64,000 nucleotides of DNA from Microbacterium halophytorum. GTDB lineage: Bacteria > Actinomycetota > Actinomycetes > Actinomycetales > Microbacteriaceae. The notes below the pieces were generated by a model. The model had not been told where the DNA came from. It ran no database searches and worked only from the letters and a program-made list of their open reading frames with translations. The stretch lies in the NCBI RefSeq assembly GCF_002970975.1, contig NZ_KZ672984.1:1-64000 (forward strand), given 5' to 3'. Made by a program: the position numbers and the translations under genes. This document shows positions 25,457 through 34,173 of this stretch, piece after piece (the first letter of the stretch is position 1; the number at the start of each line of letters is the position of its first letter).

Positions 25457-26752
25457 ATGACCACGAACTGGAAGTTCGAGACGCAGCAGATCCACGCCGG
25501 CGCTCAGCCCGACCCGACGACGGGTGCGCGGGCTACGCCGCTGTACCAGACCACGTCCTACGTGTTCAAGGACGCGAGCCACGCCGAGAACCTGTTCGCG
25601 CTCACCGAGACCGGCAACATCTACACGCGGATCATGAACCCGACCCAGCAGGTCGCCGAGGAGCGCATCGCCGCGCTCGAGGGCGGCACGGGCGCGCTGC
25701 TCGTCGCCAGCGGCCAGGCTGCCGAGACGTTCGCGGTGCTGAACATCGCGCAGGCCGGCGACCACATCGTGTCGTCGAGCTCGATCTATGGCGGCACGTA
25801 CAACCTGTTCAAGTACACGCTCGCCCGCCTCGGCATCGAGGTCACGTTCGTCGAGAACCAGGACGACCTCGACGCGTGGCGCTCGGCCATCCGGCCCAAC
25901 ACGAAGCTCCTCTTCGGCGAGACGATCGGCAATCCGCGCATCAACGTGCTCGACATCGAAGCCGTCGCCGACGTCGCGCACGCCGCGGGCCTGCCGCTGA
26001 TCGTCGACAACACGATCGGCACGCCGTACCTCATCCAGCCGCTGCAGCACGGCGCCGACATCGTCGTGCATTCCGCGACCAAGTTCCTCTCCGGCCACGG
26101 CACCGTGATCGCCGGCGCGATCGTCGACGGCGGCACGTTCGAGTGGTCGAAGCACGCCGACCGCTTCCCCGGCCTGACCGAGCCCGACCCCTCGTACAAC
26201 GGCGTCAGCTACACGGGCGTGCTGGGCGACGCCGTCGCGTACATCACGAAGGCGCGCGTCCAGCTGCTCCGCGACCTCGGCGCGGCCGTGGCCCCGAACA
26301 ACGCGTGGCAGCTGTTGCAGGGCATCGAGACCCTGTCGCTGCGCGTCGAGCGCCACGTCGAGAACGCCAAGTCGATCGCGTCGTGGCTCGAGGCCCGCGA
26401 CGACGTCGCGACGGTGTACTACGGCAGCCTGCCCTCGTCGCCGTGGCACGACAAGGCCGAGAAGTACGCGCCGAAGGGCTCCGGCGCCGTGCTCTCGTTC
26501 GAGCTCAAGGGCGGCGTCGAGGCTGGGCGGGCGTTCGTCGACTCGCTCGAGCTGTTCAGCCACCTCGCCAATATCGGCGACGTCCGCTCGCTCGTCATCC
26601 ACCCCGCGTCGACGACGCACTCGCAGCTGACCCCCGAGGAGCGACTCACGGCCGGCGTCACGCCGGGCCTCGTGCGCCTCTCGGTGGGGCTCGAGCACGT
26701 CGACGACCTGAAGGCCGACCTGGATCAGGCGTTCGCCGCGGCGCGGGCGTAG
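25457..26752 (+). CDS. metY: O-acetylhomoserine sulfhydrylase
   Basis: The 431-residue PLP enzyme belongs to the Cys/Met metabolism family. Its N-terminus FETQQIHAGAQPDPTTGAR and length (about 430 residues) mark MetY rather than MetB/MetC. The PLP lysine is in HSATKFLSGHGT, and SGQAAETFAVLNI is the phosphate-binding region. It makes homocysteine directly from O-acetylhomoserine and sulfide. metX follows in the same direction after a 289-bp gap holding two hairpin repeats. I see no SAM riboswitch in the 129-bp leader. Confidence 0.95.
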   Translation: MTTNWKFETQQIHAGAQPDPTTGARATPLYQTTSYVFKDASHAENLFALTETGNIYTRIMNPTQQVAEERIAALEGGTGALLVASGQAAETFAVLNIAQAGDHIVSSSSIYGGTYNLFKYTLARLGIEVTFVENQDDLDAWRSAIRPNTKLLFGETIGNPRINVLDIEAVADVAHAAGLPLIVDNTIGTPYLIQPLQHGADIVVHSATKFLSGHGTVIAGAIVDGGTFEWSKHADRFPGLTEPDPSYNGVSYTGVLGDAVAYITKARVQLLRDLGAAVAPNNAWQLLQGIETLSLRVERHVENAKSIASWLEARDDVATVYYGSLPSSPWHDKAEKYAPKGSGAVLSFELKGGVEAGRAFVDSLELFSHLANIGDVRSLVIHPASTTHSQLTPEERLTAGVTPGLVRLSVGLEHVDDLKADLDQAFAAARA

Positions 26753-26758
26753 TCGCCC

Positions 26759-26835
26759 CGAGCGTAAGAAAAATCCCCGAGAATAGGCAGATGCTCTTGG
26801 TTCCGGCCTGTTCTCGGGGATTCTGCCTACGCTCG
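26759..26835. repeat. 77-bp imperfect hairpin repeat, subfamily I copy 1
   Basis: The arms pair in exact register about a centre at 26797: CGAGCGTA/TACGCTCG outside, AATCCCCGAGAA/TTCTCGGGGATT, then AATAGGC/GCCTGTT around a 17-nt loop. It begins 7 bp after the metY stop. A second copy of the same length starts at 26889. It is too long and too interrupted for a simple terminator, though it may work as one. Confidence 0.75.
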
Positions 26836-26888
26836 CGGCATCCATACGCCGCAGTGCCTGCCAGCACTCCGACGGCGCCTGTGGGCGC

Positions 26889-26965
26889 CGAGAGTAGGAG
26901 AATTCCCCGGCCATAGGCAGATCCCGTCGGTTCCCGCCTGAGCTCGGGGATTCTGCCTACGCTCG
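26889..26965. repeat. 77-bp imperfect hairpin repeat, subfamily I copy 2
   Basis: Same length and register as the copy at 26759 (centre 26927). The right arm CTCGGGGATTCTGCCTACG is identical in both, while the left arm and loop differ (AGATCCCGTCGGTTCCC against AGATGCTCTTGGTTCCG). The 53 bp between copies is unrelated, so these are two separate insertions or an old duplication, not a simple tandem repeat. Confidence 0.75.
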
Positions 26966-27041
26966 GCGCATCGCGTCGGGCCGCGGCATCCGGATGTAAT
27001 ACCGCCGCGTCGGCCGCGGCAACAGGGCAGAATGGGGCGGG

Positions 27042-28247
27042 ATGGACTGGCAGATCTCAGAGGACACGGTGCCGTCCGAGCTCGTCACCGAGCAGGACGC
27101 GCGCTCGATGGTGGGGCGACCGCGCGCGACGGGCGCGTGGCGCGACGGCGACCCCGTCGGCGAGCGCCAGTTCGCGTCGTTCGACGCCCTCTGGCTCGAG
27201 GGCGGCGCTTCGCTTCCCACGTTCCGGATGGCCTACGAGACCTGGGGCGAGCCGAACGAGGCCGCCGACAACGCCGTCCTCATCCTGCACGCCCTCACGG
27301 GCGACGGCCACGTCGCGGGCGACGCCGGCCCCGGACACCCGACGGCGGGCTGGTGGAACGACGTCGTCGGGCCGGGCAGGGCGATCGACACCGACCGCTG
27401 GTTCGTCGTCGCCCCGTACATGCTCGGCGGCTGCCAGGGGTCGACGGGGCCCGCGAGCGTGCACCCCGACGGCGACCCCTGGGCTTCGCGGTTCCCGTAC
27501 ATCACGGTGCGCGACCAGGTCGAGGCCCAGCAGCGGCTCGCGGATCACCTCGGCGTCGAGGTGTGGGCCGCCGTGATCGGCGGCTCGATGGGCGGCATGC
27601 AGGCCCTCGAGTGGGGCGCGACGCTGCCCGAGCGCGTCGAGCGCCTCGCCGTGATCTCGGCGCCCCCGCTCAACACCGCCGATCAGATCGCCCTGAACTC
27701 GGTTCAGCTGCAGGCCATCGAGATGGACCCGCGCTTCCGCGGCGGGGAGTACTACGACGCCCCGGACGGCGAGGGCCCGCACCGAGGGCTCGCGCTCGCC
27801 CGCCGCATGGCCCTGCTGAACTACCGCAGCCCCACCGAGCTGAACCAGCGCTTCCAGCGCTCGTGGCAGTCGGGGGTGAGCCCGCTCGGGCACGGCGGGC
27901 GCTTCGCCGTTGAGAGCTACCTCGACTTCCACGGCAACAAGTTCACGCGCCGCTTCGACGCGAACAGCTACGTGCGCCTCGTCGAGGCGATGGACTCGCA
28001 CGACGTCGGCCGCGACCGCGGCGGCGTCGAGAGCGCGCTCGCTCAGGTCACGGCGACCACCCTCGTGCTGGGAGTCGACAGCGACCGGCTCTTCCCGATC
28101 AGCGGCCAGCACCGCATCGCGCGGGGCATCCCGAACACGCTCGACGGCGACGAGGCCGTCGTGCTCTCGAGCGATTTCGGCCACGACGGCTTCCTCATCG
28201 AGACGGCCGCCGTCAGCGAGCACCTGCGCCGTCTGCTCGCGGCGTAG
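27042..28247 (+). CDS. metX: Homoserine O-acetyltransferase
   Basis: The 401-residue alpha/beta-hydrolase-fold acyltransferase has LHALTGDGHVAGD near the N-terminus, LGGCQGSTGPAS, the nucleophile elbow IGGSMGGMQALEW, and the late DSDRLFP and SDFGHDGFLIE carrying the catalytic Asp and His. It makes O-acetylhomoserine, the substrate of the upstream MetY. The start ATG 27042 follows GGGGCGGG. Confidence 0.95.
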   Translation: MDWQISEDTVPSELVTEQDARSMVGRPRATGAWRDGDPVGERQFASFDALWLEGGASLPTFRMAYETWGEPNEAADNAVLILHALTGDGHVAGDAGPGHPTAGWWNDVVGPGRAIDTDRWFVVAPYMLGGCQGSTGPASVHPDGDPWASRFPYITVRDQVEAQQRLADHLGVEVWAAVIGGSMGGMQALEWGATLPERVERLAVISAPPLNTADQIALNSVQLQAIEMDPRFRGGEYYDAPDGEGPHRGLALARRMALLNYRSPTELNQRFQRSWQSGVSPLGHGGRFAVESYLDFHGNKFTRRFDANSYVRLVEAMDSHDVGRDRGGVESALAQVTATTLVLGVDSDRLFPISGQHRIARGIPNTLDGDEAVVLSSDFGHDGFLIETAAVSEHLRRLLAA

Positions 28248-28262
28248 GCGCGACCTGGCTCG

Positions 28263-28586
28263 CTATGCGTCGTCGATCGCGCGCTCGAGGCGATCGATCT
28301 TGGCGTCGATCTCACCCGAGTAGCCGGGCCGGATGTCGGCCTTCAGCACCAGGGAGACGCGCGAGCCGAACGGCGCGACGGCCTCGGTCGCGCGCTTGAC
28401 CACGCCCATCACGGTGTCCCAATCGGGCCCCTCGATCTCCGTGAACATGCTCGAGGTGCGATGCGGCAGCCCCGAGTCGCGCACGACCTTGACGGCGGCG
28501 GCGACGGCATCGTGCACCGACCCGGCCGCGTTCGGCTCCTGACCTTCTGGCGCGCCGGAGGGCGCCACTGAGAATGCGACGAGCAT
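28263..28586 (-). CDS. MTH1187/YkoF-type thiamine-binding protein (DUF77)
   Basis: This 107-residue protein is one ferredoxin-like DUF77 domain: MLVAFSVAPSG at the start, VHDAVAAAVKVVRDSGLPHR and SMFTEIEGPDWDTVMGVVK. Family members bind thiamine or precursors and form tetramers. No thiamine transporter or TPP riboswitch lies nearby. It converges with metX and shares its strand with the DUF3817 gene 18 bp upstream. Confidence 0.85.
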   Translation of the reverse strand: MLVAFSVAPSGAPEGQEPNAAGSVHDAVAAAVKVVRDSGLPHRTSSMFTEIEGPDWDTVMGVVKRATEAVAPFGSRVSLVLKADIRPGYSGEIDAKIDRLERAIDDA

Positions 28587-28604
28587 GCGTCGAGCCTACG
28601 CTTC

Positions 28605-29066
28605 TCACTTGCCCCCGGGAGGGCCGAGGACCAGGAGGGTGATGTAGAGCGCGATCACGACCACCACGATGAGCGCCACCAGCACGCCGGCACGGCGCAG
28701 GAACCAGCGCATCGTGCGGTCGTACCAGGTGCGGTCCTGCGGGTGGTCGCTCTCCTCCAGGCGCCAGGCGCCCTTCAACCGGCGCGACCGGTGCAGCCAG
28801 ATCTCCATCGGGATCGTGGCGAACGGCACGACGGCGCTGGCGACCGCGAGCGCACCGACTCCGATCGACCACCGCTGGTTGAACGCGACGAGGATCGCCG
28901 TGGCCGCGTACGAGAGGAACACGAATCCGTGGACGCCGCCGCCGATGGTCACGACGATGCCCGGGGCTCCGACGGCACGGGCGACGATCGCCGCGATCAG
29001 GATCGTCCAGGTGATCGCCTCGGCGATCGCGAGGATGCGGTACAGGCGGGCGGGGCTGCGGAACAT
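28605..29066 (-). CDS. DUF3817 integral membrane protein
   Basis: The 153-residue protein has the DUF3817 pattern: a short basic N-terminus, RILAIAEAITWTILIAAI, GGGVHGFVFLSYAATAILVA, then WSIGVGALAVASAVVPFATI with a following basic segment, and a final membrane helix near the C-terminus. Four membrane segments in total. The function of the family is unknown. It is followed after 18 bp by the DUF77 gene, probably one transcript. Confidence 0.85.
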   Translation of the reverse strand: MFRSPARLYRILAIAEAITWTILIAAIVARAVGAPGIVVTIGGGVHGFVFLSYAATAILVAFNQRWSIGVGALAVASAVVPFATIPMEIWLHRSRRLKGAWRLEESDHPQDRTWYDRTMRWFLRRAGVLVALIVVVVIALYITLLVLGPPGGK

Positions 29067-29153
29067 CGCGCTCCTTGTTCGTCCGGGGGTTCCCCCACCC
29101 TATCCGGCGTCGTTCCGCCCGCCCGACGAGGGCGCCGGCCGATACGGCGCCGC

Positions 29154-30167
29154 TCAGCCCCGCGCCGCGGCGAGCGCGAGCGCGAACGACTCGGGCAGGC
29201 GCTCGGCCACGTCGAGCGCGGTGATCGGGTGACCTGGCGCCGGCGGGCGCGCGCCCGCAGAGACCAGCGCGCCGTCCTGCGAGCGGAGCACCTCCTGCCC
29301 CGCGGCGAGCCGCCCCGCCGTGCCGTGCAGCCAGGCGGCGGTCGCCGCGATGGGGCCCAGCTCCTCGGTCTCGAGGGTCGGGGCATCGGCATCCGGATCG
29401 TTCTCCCCGCGGCGGGCGCCGTCTGCCCTGCGGGAGCGCCGGGCCGCGGCACCGGCGACGAGCGCGCCCATCGCGCCGGCGAGCACGTCCCCCGTGCCGG
29501 CCGTCGCGAGCCATGGCGTGCCCGCACGCACGACCGTCCACCACCCGCCGGGCGTCGCGACGATCGTCTCGGCACCCTTCAGCAGCACGACGCCGCCCAG
29601 GGCGACCGCCGTCTCCCGCACGACGAGCAGCCGCTCGCGGAAGCCGCCGCGCAGCCGCTCGCGCAGGGGGTCGCCCTCGATGTCGTCGATGCCCAGCCCG
29701 AGCGGGATCCGCAGCTCGGCCAGCTCTGCCTCGTGCGGCGTCGCGATCACGGGCCCGCGCACGTCCGTGACGAGGTCGAGTGCGCCAGCGTCGATCACCG
29801 TCGGAACCGCCGAGCGCAGGCGCGCGCGGAACGCGCCCGTGACGTTGTCGCCCCTGTCGCGCCCGTCGACTCCCGAGCCGAGCACCGCTGCATCCGGTTC
29901 CCGCGCGGAGCCGATCACGGTCTCCGGACGCCGATGCATCACGAGCGGCGCGATGGCGGGGTCCCCGTGCCACATCACCATCCCGACCCCCGCGCGCCAC
30001 GCGCCCTCGACAGTCAGCGCCGCGGCGCCCGGATAGGCGCGGGACCCGGTGCGCAGCGACACCGTGCCTCGGGAATACTTGTGATCGTTCGGCGTTGGCA
30101 GACTGAGCACGGCGGCCGCATCGGCCGCTCCCCATTCGAGGTCCCCTTGGCCGTATCCCCCTGGCAT
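29154..30167 (-). CDS. nnrD: ADP-dependent NAD(P)H-hydrate dehydratase
   Basis: The 337-residue ribokinase-like protein matches the YjeF C-terminal/CARKD domain: HKYSRGTVSL, the ATP/ADP site VVLLKGAETIVATPGG, and WLATAGTGDVLAGAMGAL with the catalytic Asp. It dehydrates damaged NAD(P)HX. The usual epimerase half (NnrE) is not fused and not in the window. A charged insertion (about residues 243-266, RRSRRADGARRGENDPDAD) interrupts the end of the domain. It is divergent from the OYE gene with a 54-bp gap. Confidence 0.9.
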   Translation of the reverse strand: MPGGYGQGDLEWGAADAAAVLSLPTPNDHKYSRGTVSLRTGSRAYPGAAALTVEGAWRAGVGMVMWHGDPAIAPLVMHRRPETVIGSAREPDAAVLGSGVDGRDRGDNVTGAFRARLRSAVPTVIDAGALDLVTDVRGPVIATPHEAELAELRIPLGLGIDDIEGDPLRERLRGGFRERLLVVRETAVALGGVVLLKGAETIVATPGGWWTVVRAGTPWLATAGTGDVLAGAMGALVAGAAARRSRRADGARRGENDPDADAPTLETEELGPIAATAAWLHGTAGRLAAGQEVLRSQDGALVSAGARPPAPGHPITALDVAERLPESFALALAAARG

Positions 30168-30221
30168 GCGGCCAGACTACGCCCGCACGGGCGTCCGGGG
30201 CCGCCAGAGCGAAAGGCACGC

Positions 30222-31298
30222 ATGTCGCAGCTGTTCTCCCCGATCACCCTCCGCGGCGCCGAGTTCCGGAACCGGCTCTGGGTCTCCCCCATGTGCCAGT
30301 ACAGCGCCGTCGACGGCGTCGTGAACGACTGGCACCACGTGCACCTCGCGCAGTTCGCCTCGGGCGGCGCTGGCCTCGTGATCGCGGAGGCATCGGCGGT
30401 CGTGGCGGAGGGGCGCATCTCGCCCGAGGACGCCGGGATCTGGAACGACACCCAGCGCGAGGCCTGGCGGCCCATCGTCGACGCGATCCACGCCAGGGGC
30501 GCCGGCGCCGCGATCCAGCTCGCGCACGCGGGCCGCAAGTCGTCGACGTTCTCGCCGTTCTCGGGCGGGACCGGCAGCGTGCCGGTGGAAGACGGCGGCT
30601 GGGTTCCCGAGGCCCCGTCGGCGATCGCGTACGACGGCTTCACGACCCCGGATGAGATGAGCACGGCCCGCATCGACGAGGTCGTCGATGCGTTCGCGGC
30701 CGCCGCCCGCCGCGCGGTCGACGCCGGTTTCGACGCCGTCGAGGTGCACGGTGCGCACGGCTACCTGCTGCACGAGTTCCTGTCTCCGCTGTCGAACCAG
30801 CGCACCGACGACTACGGCGGATCGCTCGAGAACCGCGCGCGTGCGGTGCTGCGCGTCATCCGCGCCGTGCGCGCCGAGGTCGGCGACCAGCTCCCGATCC
30901 TGGTGCGCTTCTCGGGCACCGATTCGGCGCCCGGCGGCCTCGAGGTCGACGACGTGGCCCGGGTCGGCGCCTGGGCGATCGAGGCCGGCGCCGACTTCCT
31001 CGACATCTCGTCGAGCGGGCTCGTCGCGCATCAGCAGATCGACGTCCACCCCGGGTACCAGGTGCCGCTGGCGGCGCGCGTGCGCGAGGTGACGGGCGGC
31101 CCGACGGGTGCCGTGGGGATCATCACGACGGGCACGCACGCCGAGCAGATCCTCGCCGACGGCGCGGCCGACGCGATCATCGCCGGCCGCGAGTGGCTGC
31201 GCAACCCCCACTTCGGCCTGTCCGCCGCGACCGAGCTCGGCGAGGCCCCGGACGCGCTCTGGCCGCCCCAGTACATCCGGGCCTACCGCCGCGCCTGA
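30222..31298 (+). CDS. Old-yellow-enzyme family NADH:flavin oxidoreductase (YqjM-like)
   Basis: The 358-residue TIM barrel has the marks of the YqjM/thermophilic-like OYE class: a Cys in VSPMCQYSA that tunes FMN, HAGRKSS, HGAHGYLLHEFLSPLSNQR with the paired substrate-binding histidines and the proton-donor region, and the late AIIAGREWLRNP phosphate loop. The class reduces activated C=C bonds; the physiological substrate is unknown. GAAAGGCACGC precedes the ATG. Confidence 0.92.
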   Translation: MSQLFSPITLRGAEFRNRLWVSPMCQYSAVDGVVNDWHHVHLAQFASGGAGLVIAEASAVVAEGRISPEDAGIWNDTQREAWRPIVDAIHARGAGAAIQLAHAGRKSSTFSPFSGGTGSVPVEDGGWVPEAPSAIAYDGFTTPDEMSTARIDEVVDAFAAAARRAVDAGFDAVEVHGAHGYLLHEFLSPLSNQRTDDYGGSLENRARAVLRVIRAVRAEVGDQLPILVRFSGTDSAPGGLEVDDVARVGAWAIEAGADFLDISSSGLVAHQQIDVHPGYQVPLAARVREVTGGPTGAVGIITTGTHAEQILADGAADAIIAGREWLRNPHFGLSAATELGEAPDALWPPQYIRAYRRA

Positions 31299-31379
31299 CT
31301 CGGTCATCCGGGCGCCGCTTCCGCGGGCGTCGAGCACGCCGCGCACCGCGGCCCGCTGCACCACCAACCGCGCGTCGCC

Positions 31380-31454
31380 GAGGCACTGCAGAATCCCCCG
31401 ACCAAGGCACAATCCACGCGAGAATGCCGCGGCTCGGCGAATCTGCCGCGCGTC
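31380..31454. repeat. Imperfect hairpin repeat, subfamily II (between convergent genes)
   Basis: About 75 bp pairs in register around a 15-nt loop CAATCCACGCGAGAA (31410-31424). The inner stem is GGCA/TGCC, then CC/GG; the outer arms are GCAGA/TCTGC. It sits in the 203-bp gap between the convergent OYE and CNNM/CBS genes; the remaining bases show nothing else. Confidence 0.65.
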
Positions 31455-31501
31455 AGAGCGCCGCAGGCCCGCCGTTCGGCGGCGCCTGCGGCGCTCTCCG
31501 C

Positions 31502-32551
31502 TCAGCGGCGGGTCGCGTCGTGGACTTCGCCGACGAGCTCCTCGATGACGTCCTCGAGGAACAGCACGCCCGTGGTCTCCCCCTGCGCGTTCCGCACGCG
31601 GGCCAGATGGCGGCCCGTGCGCCGCATCACGGCGAGCACGTCCTCGAGGTCGGTCGTCTCCTGCACGGGCACCATGTGATGGATGCGCTTGGCGGGGACG
31701 GGCGCATCGGCCTGCTCATCCTCGCGTGCGCCCTCGGCCGCGCGCAGCACGTCCTTCAGGTGCACGTAGCCGCGCGGCTGCTGATCGGCGTCGACGATGA
31801 CGTAGCGCGAGTAGCCGTGCTTCGACACGGCCTTCTCGATCGCGGCCGGCGTCGTCGTCTCCGGCAGGGTGACGAGCTTGTCGAGGGGAACCGCGATGTC
31901 GGCGGCCTCCTTGTCGGTGAACTCGACGACGGCCGAGACGGTGCCGGCGCTGTCGTCGAGCACGCCCTCGCGGCGCGACTCGTCGACGATCGTCGCGACC
32001 TCGTCGAGCGTGAACGTCGAGGTCGCCTCAGACTTCGGCTCGATCCCGAACAGCCTCAGCGCGGAGTTCGCGATGCCGTTGAGCGCCCAGATCACCGGAT
32101 GGAAGATCTTCGACACCCAGACGAGCGGTGGCGCCAGGAGCAGCACGGCGCGGTCTGGCACCGAGAACGCGATATTCTTCGCGACCATCTCGCCGAACAC
32201 CACGTGCAGGTACGTCACGAGCAGCAGCGCGATGATGAACGCCACCGTGCCAACGGCGCCCTCGGGGAGCCCCGTCAGCCCGAGCGGCACCTCGAGGAGG
32301 TGGTGGATGGCGGGCTCCGACACGTTCAGGATCAGCAGCGAGCAGATCGTGATGCCCAGCTGCGAGGTCGCCAGCATCAGCGTGGCGTGCTCCATCGCGT
32401 ACAGCGCGGTCTTCGCCGCGCGCCCGCCCTTCTCGGCCTTCGGCTCGATCTGCGAGCGCCGCGCGGAGATGACGGCGAACTCGGCGCCGACGAAGAACGC
32501 GTTGCCGATCAGCAGCACGAACAGCCAGACGATTCCTGCCCAGTCGCTCAT
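31502..32551 (-). CDS. CNNM/CBS-domain protein (HlyC/CorC-type), short form
   Basis: The 349-residue protein has an N-terminal DUF21/CNNM domain (NAFFVGAEFAVISARRSQIE, then TSQLGITICSLLILNV and VVFGEMVAKNIAFSVP), followed by two CBS motifs and a short end at FLEDVIEELVGEVHDATRR. It lacks the C-terminal CorC_HlyC domain that its upstream neighbour keeps. The family handles Mg2+/Co2+. Its ATG overlaps the stop of the longer paralogue (ATGA), so the two are made together and may form a heteromer. Confidence 0.9.
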   Translation of the reverse strand: MSDWAGIVWLFVLLIGNAFFVGAEFAVISARRSQIEPKAEKGGRAAKTALYAMEHATLMLATSQLGITICSLLILNVSEPAIHHLLEVPLGLTGLPEGAVGTVAFIIALLLVTYLHVVFGEMVAKNIAFSVPDRAVLLLAPPLVWVSKIFHPVIWALNGIANSALRLFGIEPKSEATSTFTLDEVATIVDESRREGVLDDSAGTVSAVVEFTDKEAADIAVPLDKLVTLPETTTPAAIEKAVSKHGYSRYVIVDADQQPRGYVHLKDVLRAAEGAREDEQADAPVPAKRIHHMVPVQETTDLEDVLAVMRRTGRHLARVRNAQGETTGVLFLEDVIEELVGEVHDATRR

Positions 32552-33873
32552 CGTGCATCACCGCCTTCCACCGTCTCGCGCACAGGGTCGGGAACGAACC
32601 GCACCCTGTCGACGCGGCGGCCGTCCATCCGCTCCACCGTGAGCGACCCGTGCTCGGTCCGGACGGTGTCGCCGATCTGCGGAACCCGCTCGAGCTCGCT
32701 CATGATGTAGCCGCCGATGGTGTCGTAGTCGTCGCTCTCCGGCACCTCGACGTCCGCGCGGTCGCGGAGCTCGTCCGGGCGCAGTTGCGCGGGGAACGTC
32801 ACGGAGCCGCGGTGCTGCACGACGCCTGCGCGGCGCCTGTCGTGCTCGTCGGCGACCTCGCCGACGATCTCCTCGACGAGGTCCTCGAGCGTGACGACTC
32901 CCGCGGTGCCGCCGTACTCGTCGACGACGATCGCCATCTGGTACCCCTTCGAGCGGAGCTCGGCGATCAGGCCGTCGAGGCGCACCGTCTCGGGCACGCG
33001 CAACGGGTCTCCCGCGAGCGCCCCCGCAGGCACGGATGCGCGCCTCGCGCGGGGGACGCCGATCGCGGCCTTCAGGTGCACGACTCCCGTGATGTCGTCC
33101 AACGACTCCCCGAACACGGGGAACCGGCTGTGGCCCGTGCCGATCGCAAGGTCGATGACGTCCTGCGCGGAGCCGTCGGCCGGGAGCGCGTGCATGCGGG
33201 GTCGGGGCGTCATCACGTCGCTCGCGCTCAGGCGCGCGAAGTTCAGGCTGCGGTCGAGGAGGCTCGCCGTGTCCTCCTCGAGCATGCCGGCCAGCGCCGA
33301 CCTGCGCACGAGGCTCGACAGCTCCTCGGCGGAGCGCGCGCCCGACAGCTCCTCCTGCGGCTCGATGCCGACGGCGCGCAGCACGGCGTTCGCGCTCCCG
33401 TTCAGGAGCGCCACGATCGGCTTGAACACCGCGGAGAACGCGAGCTGGAAGGGTGCAACGAGCTTCGCCGTCGTCAACGGCACGGCGAGCGCCATGTTCT
33501 TCGGCACCAGCTCGCCGATGATCATCGACAGGATCGTGGCGATCACCATCGCGACCACCGTCGCAATCGGCGCGGCCACCTCATCCGGAACGCCCAGAGC
33601 GCCGAACAGCGGTGAGAGCAGGTGCGAGAACGCCGGCTCGAGCGTGTACCCGGTCAGCAGCGTCGTCAGGGTGATGCCGAGCTGTGCGCTCGACAGGTGC
33701 GTCGACGTCCGGCGCAGGGCACGGATGGTCAGGGCCAGCCGCGTCTCGCCGCGCGCCTGCCGCGCCTCGAGCTCCGCGCGGTCGAGGTTGACGAGCGCGA
33801 ACTCGCTGCCGACGAACAAGCCCGTGCCGACTGTCAGGAGGAGCCCCACCGCGATCAGGATCCAGTCGCTCAT
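32548..33873 (-). CDS. CNNM/CBS/CorC-domain protein (HlyC/CorC-type), long form
   Basis: The 441-residue protein has a DUF21/CNNM domain (FVGSEFALVNLDRAELE; SSAQLGITLTTLLTGYTLEP; IGELVPKNMALAVP), a CBS pair (VMTPRPRMHALPADGS; HSRFPVFGESLDDITGVVHL) and a C-terminal CorC_HlyC domain (DDYDTIGGYIMSELERVPQI). CNNM-CBS proteins transport or regulate Mg2+. It is first in a two-gene operon with a shorter paralogue, a common actinobacterial pair. Confidence 0.92.
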   Translation of the reverse strand: MSDWILIAVGLLLTVGTGLFVGSEFALVNLDRAELEARQARGETRLALTIRALRRTSTHLSSAQLGITLTTLLTGYTLEPAFSHLLSPLFGALGVPDEVAAPIATVVAMVIATILSMIIGELVPKNMALAVPLTTAKLVAPFQLAFSAVFKPIVALLNGSANAVLRAVGIEPQEELSGARSAEELSSLVRRSALAGMLEEDTASLLDRSLNFARLSASDVMTPRPRMHALPADGSAQDVIDLAIGTGHSRFPVFGESLDDITGVVHLKAAIGVPRARRASVPAGALAGDPLRVPETVRLDGLIAELRSKGYQMAIVVDEYGGTAGVVTLEDLVEEIVGEVADEHDRRRAGVVQHRGSVTFPAQLRPDELRDRADVEVPESDDYDTIGGYIMSELERVPQIGDTVRTEHGSLTVERMDGRRVDRVRFVPDPVRETVEGGDAR

Positions 33874-34173
33874 GCGTCATCACCGCCCCAGGCGGTGGGT
33901 GTCGGATCGAGAGGGCGGGGCTGGGAACTCGGAGGGTCGTCCATCGTGCTTCCCATAATAGCCAATGAACCTGCGTCACCGCCGCACGCGCGCGCTGGCG
34001 CGCGATGGGGCATGCGCGCAGGGCATCGAACGATGCCGAAAGAAGTGCGAATCTTGGCCTGTCGAGACCCGCCGCGTCGAGAGGGCGCGCCGGGAAAGTG
34101 GACTAGGCTGGATGACCGGATGCGCGGGGTCTTCCGCGCAGGCTTATCAGCGATGAAAGAGGGCGATCCAGCC
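33874..34173. other. Divergent promoter region, CNNM/CBS operon / kgd
   Basis: These 300 bp hold no supported gene. A GC palindrome-like run (CGCGCGCTGGCGCGCG, about 33997-34012) and a TAGGCT hexamer near 34105 could belong to the kgd promoter. AAAGAGGG before GTG 34174 is the kgd ribosome-binding site. Confidence 0.4.
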
